A stretch of DNA of 64,000 nucleotides from contig NC_056758.1 of NCBI RefSeq assembly GCF_018687715.1, forward strand, positions 3,286,001 through 3,350,000, given 5' to 3'. The translations under genes were made by a program, and so were the position numbers. The notes below the pieces were generated by a model that searched no databases, had not been told where the DNA came from, and was given only the letters and a program-made list of their open reading frames with translations. Shown piece after piece: positions 22,339-34,539 of this stretch. Origin of the DNA: Carya illinoinensis (taxonomy: Eukaryota > Streptophyta > Magnoliopsida > Fagales > Juglandaceae). The first letter of the stretch is position 1, and each line of letters opens with the position of its first letter.

Positions 22339-22391
22339 TCCAAAGCACATGCAAGAGGTGAATTATATTGGGTTTGTGCGGGAAGTTTGGG

Positions 22392-22603
22392 ATGTCATCG
22401 GAGAGGCTTATTGCCAATGGTGTTTTACGGTCAGAGGCGCCTGTGATGACATGGTCTTCGTCATGCCGGCAATACGGCGAGCCGGCGTGGATCTTCGAGG
22501 AGTTGCCGAAGGCGACTATAGAGTCAGTTTCACGGTCCGATCCTGGGGATATCAGCCCCATGCTTCTGTCATACACCATTGATATCCAGTACAAGCAGGC
22601 ACC

Positions 22604-22655
<52 letters not shown>

Positions 22656-24930
22656 TCGTTTCTTGGTATCTCTTGCTTTTGTTTGTTTGAGTCTCTTTAC
22701 TGTCTGTTGGGAAACTGTGTAAAATAGTTGTGTAAGGCATATTTTGAGTGTGGGCTTTCTTATTTCTTGTCTTTCGCATATTATATAGCAAACCAGTGGA
22801 GACCAATTGAACTGGAATTATGGAGCTGAAAAAATATTCAATAGGAATTATGGATTGTGATTAACTGCAAAAGATTTTCATATAATGATGCATTAGAAAT
22901 TGAAAGCTCGTTGCTAATATATGCAACATGTTTGATTAATTTAAGAACTACGAGTCTTTTTTTCCCCCCTTCTTTTCTTTCTAATTCGCGTCTGCTACGT
23001 TTGTTGAAAGAAATTTTTACAATTTCAATCTTTTAATTTTTGTTAGTTTCTAAAGTTACGAAGAGTTAAGCTTCTAGAATCTGGTTGTTTCCTGGCCTCA
23101 AGAACTTGGGCAAAGTGTTCTTGAGGGGAAATAATAGGGCCCCAAAAGATCCAGGAAAATGCTTTTAATAACTACTGGTAAGAAAAATGAAGAATGCTAC
23201 TGAAACGAACTAGTACTTTTCAAATAATATTGAAAGTGATGATCTAACATTTTGATTGGATGTTACAAATAGAAGAAATGGCCTAGTTAGGTATCATCAA
23301 TCAATATTTGGCCTTTTGTTGCTTCCCAATCTTATTTGCTGCTTTTTTCTTTTGATATTCTTTCTTGTTTAAAGACTTTCCCAATATTGTGCAATTAATG
23401 ACTGTATTCATATTGAACAGTTCAAGTGGCGTTTAGTGAAGAAAGCATCACAAGTTCTCTACTTACATTTTGCTCTGAAGAAACGTGCATTTATTGAGGA
23501 ATTATATGAGAAACAAGAGCAGGTTGGCCTAATATATTGACTTGTCCTTGATAATTTTTTAAAAATCATTTCTGGACTTGTAGGCTCGCCCAGTTTCAAA
23601 CTCATTGCTATCATTATTAATCCCTTATAATTGAATTTTGCTCTTGAAATAAGAGTAAACCCAGAATGTCAATATAGGTTTTCTGAGTTTCAATTTCCTT
23701 TATTCTGTACATGTCACAATTTTCATTTAGTTTCTGCTGTAACTTTCGTGAAAGGTTAAAGAATGGCTTCAAAGCTTAGGAATAGTAGATCAGACAGCAG
23801 TTGTGCAAGATGATGATGAACCTGATGATGGAGCTATTCCTTTGCATCACGAAGAAAGTGTTAAAAATAGGTGAAGGCTGACCCTATATTGTCTGCTCTG
23901 TTTGGTATTTTAAACTGATAAAGCCTTTTTACCAGAGTTGCTTCTTGCATCTCTTTTGAAGCCTAACAAAGGAGCTTTTTGGGATTTGGTTCAATATGCA
24001 GAAATGTTCCATCAAGTGCTGCTCTGCCTATAATTCGCTCGGCACTAGTGGGGCAGCAATCTATTTCTGAAAGAGCAAAGGTGGCAATGCAGGGCTATCT
24101 TAATCACTTTCTGGGAAATATGGACATAGTGAATTCCAGAGAGGTGAAATTTCAGCCTTCTTTGGTTCTTCTGATAATGAATCATATTCAAATTCAACAC
24201 TTTTTGACGGGGTTCTGTTGTTCTTTTGTCTGGATAATAACTGCTATATGTACATGTTTAAGAATTGAAGTTACATTCAGGCCTTTTCTAACATTACTCG
24301 TCAATCTTTTATTTTTGAACGTGATTATTGGTTCCTTTTTCCTTTACCTTTTTGAAACTCTCTCTTTAGCTAATTTGAGCAGGTAATGTGTACATCAACG
24401 AGTCCTCTACCAGGTTCCTGTCAGGTGATTTGACCGTTATGCCTGCTTGTGTAGAAATCCCAAAACAATGTGCTTAATAAACTAAGAATATGAATTTTGG
24501 CAAGGCCCCTTATATTCCTTTTATTTTTCCATTTTTGTGGGGTGGTAGGGTAGTGTCTGGATTAGGCAAGAATCATTTTAAAACTTGATTCAGGTCACAC
24601 GGTTTTGACATTGCTCAATGAATTCAGTAATCTCACTACTTCATCAATCTTTTGTTCTTGACAGCTTAGGCCATCTATCGTGACAAGTGCCTTTGGATTG
24701 TAGGTATGCAAATTTTTGGAGGTCTCCAAGTTGTCGTTTTCACGGGAGTATGGTTCGAAGCTGAAAGAAGGTTACATAATGGTGAAGAATCTTCCGGGGG
24801 CTGATTCTGATGTGAATTGTTGTGTGTTACATTGGACTGGGTGTTGCCAAGGCAACTGGGAAAAGGTTTGGTTATGAACTTCTGTCCTTGTGATCACAAT
24901 TCCCTTTTCTTTCTCTTTCTTTGTTGTTTT

Positions 24931-24970
<40 letters not shown>

Positions 24971-27900
24971 TGAGTGTGATTAAGTTAATATTTTCCTCTT
25001 CAGAATGAAGAGCCAGGCACAGCCATGTGAAATAAGCCCCTCAGCTTGAAATCCTGTTACATGCCTCTACATTCTGGCTTGAGGCACCTTTTATACATCT
25101 AAAGACTGGAACATACCCCTACTCAGTTGTTTAGACATCACTCTTAAAGCACTTTTTGATTTGTCTCTGAATTCACTCTCCAGCCTCGGCTACTAAGTTA
25201 ATTCAACAAGTGGGGGTGCTTGCTTCAGTCCATTAGTATCCTTCTCCAAACTGCATATCTGATTACATTTTACGACTACTACAACTTTATCACACCAGTG
25301 AAGATATTGCGTTGAATAAATTCTTCATGCCTGCCTCATAGGGGTCGAGAATAATATCTAGCTTAAGATTAATGGGATCTAGAACTGCAGTAGGGGTCAT
25401 CCTGACCATTGGCCGCCATCTAGCTTCCTCTATATTTCAATGATCTCAGCGATCTAGTTGGAGTGACTGCATAAGACTGAGTATGGAAGAGTGGGGCCGT
25501 CAGCAGTCTCTCTTTTAGTCTGTCAATTATTATTGGCTTCTAAACTTCATGGCATTAAATGCTTTCAAATAGCTTAATTTATTGTTGTTATTTCACATTC
25601 AACCAAGTTAAATCATGGATAATGAATCTTATATGAAAATCAAGTTGTGTTGGTCTTGGTTTGTAGTGAATAATCAATGCATCATACAGCCAAAACGAAA
25701 AAAATTCTATAATTCCTGCTCGCATAAAGTGTACAATAGATTGATATGATTTACCTTTCCTGCAACCTCTCTATGTTTTCTCTGATTATTTCTTAACTAT
25801 AGTTTCAATTATTATTCACACCTTATCTGCATGCAGGTATGGGTTGTTTTAAAACCTGGGTTCCTGGCCTTTCTGGATGATCCTTTTGACACCAAGCTCT
25901 TAGATATAATTGTTTTTGATGTACAACCAGACTCCCGTAAAAATCGGTTCTCCCAAGTACATCTAGCAAGTCCTATAAAGCAACAAAATCTTTTACGTTA
26001 TGAATTTAACGTGAGTAAGCTGTCTTTGTCTTTACTTCTTCAAAGCTTAACGATTCTAGTCACTACGTAACTTATGCATCGGCACTGTGTTTGCTTTTGA
26101 TTGACATTTTATGAGTCTAATGTAATGGCTATCTGATAGTTATGGTTATCTATATACAAGCAATTGAAGTTTTTTCTGCAAGAGAATCAGATAGCATAAG
26201 AAATTGGAACTGCATGAGCAATTTCAAAGTTAGAAGATAATATTGGTTGATAGATAATTTTATGCATATTGACTGTTTGTGCTTAGTTACTTCTTTAGAA
26301 GTTTTATAAATGAAATGGATGTTTAATTTTGTTGATTATTCTGAATATACCACCTTTGCTTTTTCAAATTTGATTCTAATGACAAGAGTTTGGAAATTGT
26401 GGAAGATAAATTGTGGAAGTCGGAGCATAAAGCTAAGAACCTCAAGTATGGCAAAGGTTAAAGAATGGGTTACAGAAATCAACAAAGCTGGTATGAGGCC
26501 TCAGGAGGGTTGGTGTCATACTCACCGTTTTGGTTCCTATGCTCCTCAAAGAGGTCTGGCGGAAGATGGAAGCCAAGCCCAATGGTTTATAGATGGGCAA
26601 GCAGCCTTTAAAGCAATTGCTTCTTCAATAGAGAATGCAAAATCAGAGGTTAGATTTTTAAGTCTGTACTTACACGGAAGGCACTCATTTCATGTCAATG
26701 TCCGTTTCTTTTGACTGAAGGATTAGATTGTATGCAGATATTGATTACTGGCTGGTGGATTTGCCCAGAAATGTTTCTAAAACGTCCTTTTGATAGACAG
26801 TCTTCCTCTCGGCTTGACGCTCTACTGGAAGAGAAGGCTAAGCAAGGGGTTCAGGTGCAAACACAAATGATTCCATCTCATTCTAGATAATATACCGTTT
26901 TGGTTTTGGGCTGTTTTTCTGAAACATGAGTTACTTGACTTGATGGAGGGAGGGAGGGAGGGCCTCCAACTCAAGCATAAAATCATTTTTGGGTCAAAAT
27001 TCATCAAGGGATGTTAATGTCTACTTTTAGACACGGAGATCTTTCTTGCTTATTATATACGGTCTCTATAGAACTGAAAATTTTTGTGGACTGAGTTAAC
27101 ATAGATGCTTATAAAGTCATAATCAATGTAAGTATAACATTTACTAGACCTAAATTGAAGTATGCTGTAGTTGTATGATCAGAATGTCAATCCATGCCAG
27201 TTTATCTGAGTCAGATATGCGATGAAACTAGCAGACAAAAAATAAATATTTTTCTTAAAAGGAGACTAAAACTTAAATTTATCACGTCATGAAGTTTGCA
27301 TTTATTGTAGGATAAATTTTGTGAACGGGAAGGTTTTGGCATCACTCTTATTCTGTTTCATCATTTAGGGATGATACTTATATGTGACGTTCTCTGGTTA
27401 TTTGTTTCAGAGGAGTTCATAGCATTCAGTTGTTGTGTGTTTTAGCCTCCAGTTTCATAGCAAATTTATCCATGTAGTCATCTGTTCTCATCAATTAGTT
27501 CATTCCTAATTGTTATAGACTTATCGTTTCAATAAAAGTTATCTTTTCCAAAAGAATGTTCAGACTTATTGATTACGAGTTACAAATGCTTGCAACAGTG
27601 ATTTGGCTGACTTTATTTTCGGTCAGATATCATTCTTCTGATAAAACATGAGGCTCGCCTTGAATATTTAGTCACTTATTTTTATCAATTGATCTTGTTT
27701 CCCTTCTCTTATCATATTTTTTTTATTTGTTTTCCCACTTCTGTAATAATTTCCATGTATTTTGAGTGGATTTGTAAATAATTTGCAGTTAACAATTTGC
27801 AATAACTATGCAGATTTACATACTTCTTTACAAGGAGGTATCTCTTGCCTTGAAAATCAACAGTATGTACAGTAAGACAAGGCTCCTTAGCATCCATGAG

Positions 27901-30900
27901 AATGTGAGGGTATTGCGTTATCCAGACCATATCTCCACTGGAGTTTATTACTGGTATGCAGTTTATGGAAACTTTCTCAGAATTCTTGTTGCATCTATGG
28001 ATTTACTCTCTACTTAGAAATTACAATTACCTTGATTTCTTGCAAGTGCTTATCAATTCTGGTTATATACAGGTCGCACCATGAAAAACTTGTGATTGTT
28101 GATTACCAAATTTGCTTTATTGGAGGATTAGATTTATGCTTTGGCCGTTACGACACAATTGAGCACAAAGTGGGTGATTATCCTCCTCTTACATGGCCTG
28201 GAAAGGACTACTATAACCCAAGGTACTTTACCTCTCTTCTTACCTTTGTAATGACTCGGAACATTTTGTACAAGATGAAGCAAATATGATTCTCCCTTTG
28301 GTGTTTTATGGTACAATTATGATGCATTTAACTAATTTTTATATGTTGTATAAAAATAAAAATAAAAATAAAAACTAATTTTTATATGTGCTATGCATCT
28401 ACAGAATTGTCTAATTTTATATTTAACACTCAAAATATAAAGCTCTGTACATATTAGTTTATATCATCCAGTGTGATTGTTCATATATGGAATCTATCTA
28501 GAGTTTGTCATTGCTGTTGGTTTGTAGTTAATAGCTCATGCTAATAAATTCTCATCTTCTATTCTGTTTTTCTTTTCTTTTTTACTTTTACTGCGGGGTG
28601 TAGAGAATCTGAACCAAATTCTTGGGAAGACACAATGACAGATGAAGTGAATCGTAAAAAATTACCTCGTATGCCATGGCATGATGTCCATTGTGCTCTT
28701 TGGGGACCACCCTGTCGTGACGTTGCCAGGCACTTTGTTCAGCGCTGGAACCATGCTAAGGTTAAGATTCTGTTAATGATAATCTCCAGGTCAAATTAAC
28801 TTTTATATATGAGTAATGGTAGATGTACAAGTTCTACTGCGTAGGCTTTAAAAACTGATGTATCGCTGACAGAAAGTTCAAATGAAATAGCACGTCAAAC
28901 CAATATTTAGTACCTTGGTGATGTGTTACCAATCACATGATTGTTGTAAGATTTGTAGTAAACTTTTCATTTTTCTTTTTATAACATAATGGAGCATTTA
29001 TTCAGAGAAACAAAGCACCAAATGAGCAAACAATTCCATTACTTATGCCTCACCACCACATGGTCCTCCCTCATTACATGGGAAGAAGCAGAGAAAGAGA
29101 TATTGACAAGAACTCAGATGAAAATCAGAAAGGCATCAGTAGGCAGGACTCTTTTTCCTCACAATCACCATTGCAAGATATCCCATTGCTTTTGCCTCAG
29201 GAAGCTGATGGACTAGCAGCTTCCAATGTAGACTCAAAGTTAAATGGCCTGCATATGAATCATAACCTTGTTGATCAGCCAAATGAAGAACGTGGAAATT
29301 ATTCATTTTCCTTTAAGAAGTCAGAAGATGAAGACCCAGCCCCAGATGCACGGATTAAAAGCTTTGCATATGACCTTGGCTGTATGGATCTTCAAAGTGA
29401 AATGAATTCAGATGTAGTGGCACATTGTGGCATGAAAACTTCAAATGAGTGTGAAACACCCAAGGAAGGTGATCATGATGTTGCTGCTACTGACTGTGTT
29501 GGTCCATGTACTTCTTGTCATGTTCAGGTTAGCTCTTTTATCCATACCTCAAGGAGTCTGCCAACATAATATGAGTTCCATTCTAGGAAGTAGTATACCA
29601 TTTATTGTTTATACCATTAGCCATCCACTTCTGCTAGGCACCAAGCATAAATTCATAGAAACTAGCCAAATCTAAATCCAGGCTTTAAAAAATTATAAAT
29701 ATTATAGTTGTGAATGCAAAGTTATGGCACGATATTACTTGTTTACGGTTATTTTCTCCTTCCATCTGTATCTCAATTTCCCTTTTTAATCGTTTATCTC
29801 CTGCCTTCTTTATATACGTTATGTGGTGTATAGATAATCAGAAGTGTTAGCCAGTGGTCTGCTGGGACAAGTCAACCCGAAAAAAGCATTCATAGTGCTT
29901 ATTGTTCTCTCATTGAGAAGGCACAGCATTTTATCTACGTCGAGGTATTACATTTTGTCAAAGCAGCTTTATTTTTGGGTTAAAAACTAATTGGATTGCT
30001 CTTGATCCTACCTATTTTGACAACTTATTGCCAATGAAAAATTTAATTTGAGCACATCATGTTAATAATATGATTGGTGGATTGTGTTTTGTGAAAAAGG
30101 TTAGTCTGCGGAGCAGTTTGATTTGTCTTTATTGCTAGCATTTAACTTATCTTTATTGTTTGATTGCTTCCAGAATCAATTTTTCATATCTGGACTTGAA
30201 GGGGATGAGATAATACAAAACCGTGTCCTGGAAGCTTTATACAGGCGTATTGTGAAAGCACACAAAGAACAGAAGTGTTTCAGGGTCATTGTTGTCTTAC
30301 CACTCTTACCTGGCTTCCAGGTACTTACTCTTGGTGTTATTTCTTAAATATTGAATATTAAGTCCCGATACTTAAGCCTTTTCTTCTGTTTTGAACCTTT
30401 TATTGCAGGGGGGTCTAGATGATAGTGGTGCAGCAACTGTTAGAGCATTAGAGCATTGGCAGTATCGTACTATTTCTAGAGAAAAGCACTCAATACTGGA
30501 TAGGCTTAATGTCCTTCTTGGTCCTAAAACCCATGATTATATTACTTTCTATGGTCTGAGATCATATGGCAGACTTTTCAATGGTGGTCCTGTGGCTACA
30601 AGTCAGGTAATGTCTTGTTCTACATGCCTACATGCACCATGCATGATAATAGGGCCTCTTCACATTTGATTCCATAGCCTCCCATACTTGCTTTATAGAT
30701 GCACCTGGACCACATGGCAAGTGGGCTAGGATGCTTTACAACTGGATCACAAATCAGGGATAACACTTCCAGATTCTGGTCCCATGACCCCAAAATGGGT
30801 TGAGGTGTTGTCATCCCAAAGCTGCATCTCTATACTTAATAAATAAGGCCTAGATTAATGTAGGATTGTTTTTCAATTTTTTTTTCTCAAACCATGATGA

Positions 30901-33297
30901 TTCCCACGAATTATATGCTTGCTTTTCATTGCATATCCTCACTCTTATGCAGGTTTATGTGCACAGCAAATTAATGATAATAGATGATCGCATTGCCATG
31001 ATTGGATCATCCAATATAAATGATAGGAGTTTGCTCGGATCAAGAGACTCTGAGGTATCATTTCTACTTTGGCACAATAGCTACCATAATGAGCATGTGA
31101 AAGAGCTTCAAATCTGGAGTACATTTACTGAATTTTTTCCTTGGGGATCTAAGCCAAGAATATAAACTCTTCTCAGATTTAGGAGATGCCAGGGAACTGT
31201 CATGCTTTATTCATCCATTACCATAGATCACTCAACACGAATGCAATCTTCTATTCAAATACTTGAGATAATTGTGGAAAAAAACTAGAATTTGCGATAT
31301 GTTGTCAGAATATACTAGTAAATGGATGAGTTCTTTCAGTTTCTGCTTGAGAAGAAGGAATGGATTTCTCCTAGTGTGTGTTTGATTTAATGTTTCCAAG
31401 AATCGTGTCTCTTTCTTTTGGAATATGCAGCCAGTACTCAACTAGTTTGGCACATTTCTTGAATGAAAAAAAAGAATTAGATATCCTCTAGAAGTAGCAT
31501 AATCCAAATAATGCTATTTGGAAGATTGTTTGCTAGATACAAGTTTGAGAAAATAATGACTAGATCAAATTTAAAATAAGAAGCCAAGTCTTATTGATTT
31601 ATTTTTATGAAGGTGGTGTTTTAATCTTTTCTGGTTTTCTGAGAAATAATGTAAATTGAATATATATTTTACTATATGATTGCTGTTTCAGATTGGAGTC
31701 GTAATTGAAGATAAAGAGTTTCTTGATTCATCTATGAACGGACAGCCTTGGCAGGCTGGAAAATTTGCTTATAGTCTTCGGTGTTCATTGTGGTCCGAGC
31801 ACCTTGGCTTGTCTGCAGGAGAGGCAAGTAATATTAACTAAACATGCATGTTTCTGCACTCTTCTTGCTTCCACAAAGTTTCAGAGGTGATATGTAAGGC
31901 CTGCTGCAGTATAAAACTGAATGAGACTAATGTAATTATAACTCCACTATCAAAGATACTTAGCACCACCACCTATTCATCAATTAACTAGTGACGTCAT
32001 ATGGTGCACTAATACCATAAACTCTTTTTCTTTTTCAGATAAGTCAAATCAGTGATCCATTATTAGACTCAACATACAGAGATCTGTGGTTAGCAACTGC
32101 AAAGGTGAAATTTGCTAGTTTTTGTGAATGTTCAGTTGGTTTCAGTGAGGTGTATGTGTATTGTGTGCTGTATGCATATGAAATCCAATATCATATTCAT
32201 ATACATGTAACAAAACTGACCCTTACAACTCCCACACACACATGCAGGCAATCACAACACGTAAATTGATATGTTAAGTCAAAGTCTATGGTAGAATGTG
32301 GCCTTGACATGTGTTTTTTCTAGAAAGTTTCGTTGAAGCCATAGACTAAAGGGTTTTTCCTAGTAGTCTGGATTGAATGACTTGGTTTTTCTCCATGCAA
32401 GTCTTGGAGGAAATTGGGCTGCTTGATATTACAGTGTAGTGTCTAATGTAGGTTAGTGTCATCTTAAGAAATAATTTGTATGTGGAAAAGTAGGCTGTCT
32501 CAATCATTGTGTAATGCTCCAGATTAAGTATAGAAAAATGGTGAATGGGATCTCACACTGTCTGGGAGAGATGTTCTTGTGGTTTATAAAATTTGAATGG
32601 ACTCTAATTGTAACCTCGACTATCTTTTTTGGGATTATAGTGCAAATATGACTAGCATTTTCCTGTGTTGTTGCATATGGTACGTGAACCACCTAGTAAA
32701 GCCAGCCCATACTACTGAAACACTGTATAACATGGCCTTAACAAGATGGTCAGAAATTCAAGAGGGAAAGTTTGTAGCTCCCGATTCCCATGCGGGGAAA
32801 AGGAATAGCTTTATATTGTTTTATATTTTTTTTTCCCTTTCCACTGATTGTTTTTCCTTTTGCTACACTACCTAATGAACATACTATAATATGTGACAGG
32901 AAAATTCCATAATCTACCAAGACGTCTTTTCTTGCATTCCCAATGATCACATACGCTCCAGGTAAGATACCACCATGACTTCATATCCTTTATGCTCTCA
33001 CTTTCCACTCTCCCACATATGTTTAATCTCGCTATCAAACACAGAGCTGCTCTCCGGCAAAGCATGGCCCATTGGAAGGAGAAACTAAGCCACACCACCA
33101 TTGATTTAGGAATAGCCCCTGAAAAGCTAGAATCCTATGAGAATGGAGAACTCAAGTTAATAGATCCAATGGAGAGATTGAAATCTATTAGGGGACATCT
33201 TGTTTCCTTCCCATTAGAGTTCATGTGTGAAGAAAACAATATGAAACCAGTATTCAACGAGAGTGAGTTTTATGCAGCTCCTCAAGTATTCCACTAA
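22392..33297 (+). CDS. Phospholipase D zeta (PX-PH type)
   Basis: PLD zeta hydrolyses phosphatidylcholine and other phospholipids to phosphatidic acid, is PIP2-dependent and calcium-independent, and acts in membrane trafficking, root growth and lipid remodelling under phosphate limitation. Twenty exons join in frame: 22392-22598, 23421-23522, 23755-23870, 24002-24143, 24704-24865, 25837-26010, 26406-26648, 26738-26854, 27814-27953, 28073-28222, 28604-28760, 29006-29527, 29834-29944, 30174-30320, 30409-30606, 30953-31054, 31692-31823, 32039-32104, 32900-32961, 33045-33297. The product is 1100 aa, as expected (Arabidopsis about 1050-1100). A PX region (about 40-180) is followed by a PH region (about 215-340). 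The two catalytic HKD motifs are HHEKLVIVD (His471, Lys473, Asp478) and HSKLMIIDD (His900, Lys902, Asp907). The C-terminus is APQVFH. The start is the first in-frame ATG and matches the PLD zeta2-like N-terminus. The introns after exons 1 and 17 use GC donors. No disruption is seen. Confidence 0.96.
22604..22649. repeat. (CT)n microsatellite at the start of PLD zeta intron 1
   Basis: About 23 CT units begin six bases after the proposed GC donor at 22599. Confidence 0.92.
24932..24970. repeat. T10-G29 homopolymers in PLD zeta intron 5
   Basis: A run of ten T ends at 24941 and is followed by 29 consecutive G (24942-24970). This may form quadruplex structure, and its exact length is unreliable in assemblies. 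Confidence 0.85.
26945..26962. repeat. (GGGA)n microsatellite in PLD zeta intron 8
   Basis: Four units of GGAG/GGGA in intronic DNA. Confidence 0.85.
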
Positions 33298-33887
33298 GGA
33301 GGTAAAAAAAAAAGGGTAGTAGATAGAGAATATATATATATATATATTTAACAGGACCATTATTTTACCTATCTACGATGTAGATAAATCCCAATTATGG
33401 CAGAGAACAGGAATGCCAAGTTGCTAACAGAAGCTACTAACAGAAAGTTGACAGCACTCACAATATTTTGTAGATGTGTTAAGAGTAAAATTATTCAGAA
33501 TGCCACATTGGCCTTCATGTAATATCTAAGACTACTGGAATTGTAAAAAGTAAGTGTGTGCTGTGTGTGTGTGTATATATGTATTCTGTTTTCCATTTAT
33601 TCAAGGATGTCCTTGATTTTTTGTAACATGTATATATATATATATTGTTTTCATATTCTATTTTTGTTTTCTTATTTTTGTGCTGGAGTTTGAGACCTAG
33701 TACATATTTTGGCTTTCAAATCCAATGTACTGGTTCTCCTAAACTTCCCAGATAATGAGGCGATCTTGAATCTTCTGATTTTGCTGTGTTTGATAAGTGT
33801 GTGAGAAGTTTATTTTGCTTATAGAATCCGAGTCTAAAGTAAGACACGGTTGGTTGCTTAACTCTTACGCTTGGTTAACCAAAACCA

Positions 33888-34070
33888 AAAATCTCATCTC
33901 ATCTCAACTCATCATTACAACTTTTTCAAATTCTCATATAAAATATAATAAACAATTTAACTTTTTCAAATCTCAATACGAAATTAATATTAAGAAATTA
34001 TATTATAACAATATTTTATTCACTACCATTCAAAACATCTCATCTCATCTCATATGTATAACCAAACTAG
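33888..34070 (+). repeat. Dispersed CTCATCTCATC repeat, copy 3
   Basis: It opens with AAATCTCATCTCATCTCAAC, has an AT core and closes with CATCTCATCTCATCTCATATG then ACCAAACTAGG. It is collinear with 345-538. Confidence 0.6.
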
Positions 34071-34080
34071 GTTGGATTTG

Positions 34081-34385
34081 AATGTTGATCTGAGTTGAGT
34101 TCTTTATGAATAGTAGTGAGTTGAAACAGTAAAAGAGTTTTGTGGAGCCCACTTAAGATGAATTTAGATTTGTTTAGATGTTAAGATGAATTTAGATGTA
34201 TTCATGAGAAGTTGAAAAAGGTTATAAATCCCGCATATAAAAAGGTGTTGAGTTAAATAAAATTACGGGTCCACGTGTAAAGAAGTCTTGAGTTCAGTGA
34301 TTTGGAAGTTGTGTATTTAGATGTTGGGTTAGACTTAAATTTAAACTCAACTCAAATGAGCTCAGCTGCATGTTTCAAACATAGC
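34081..34385 (+). repeat. Repeat-like block next to copy 3
   Basis: The text runs GATCTGAGTTGAGTTCTTTA, GTGGAGCCCACTTAAGATG, then TTGAAAAAGG and GGGTCCACGTGTAAAGAAG. It resembles the GAGTTGAG / GGGCCCAC intergenic repeats common in some tree genomes. Only one copy is present here, so repeat status rests on recognition, not on a second copy. Confidence 0.35.
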
Positions 34386-34539
34386 CAATTCATAGATGAA
34401 CTTGCATACAAACTAATTAGTGCCAAAGGGGTGGTGTGTTGACAGTAAGCAAACATTTCTCGTAGTTTGACATTTTGACTGCTGATGAATGCCAAAATAA
34501 TTCATATGCAAATGTAAAATGGGAAGAAAGAAGCTGATT

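Larger units (their letters stand above)
33298..34525. other. PLD zeta 3' flank with dispersed repeats
   Basis: It contains (AT)n tracts near 33330-33350 and 33635, then a compound repeat at 33888-34385. No gene seen; the 94-codon ORF at 33797 lies over the repeat and is incidental. Confidence 0.6.

Noticed and set aside
22154..22806. Minus-strand ORFs opposite PLD zeta exon 1
   Set aside because: They mirror the exon and the CT repeat (poly Arg-Glu) and have no family motif.
33797..34081. 94-codon ORF downstream of PLD zeta
   Set aside because: It falls on a dispersed AT-rich repeat and carries no motif.
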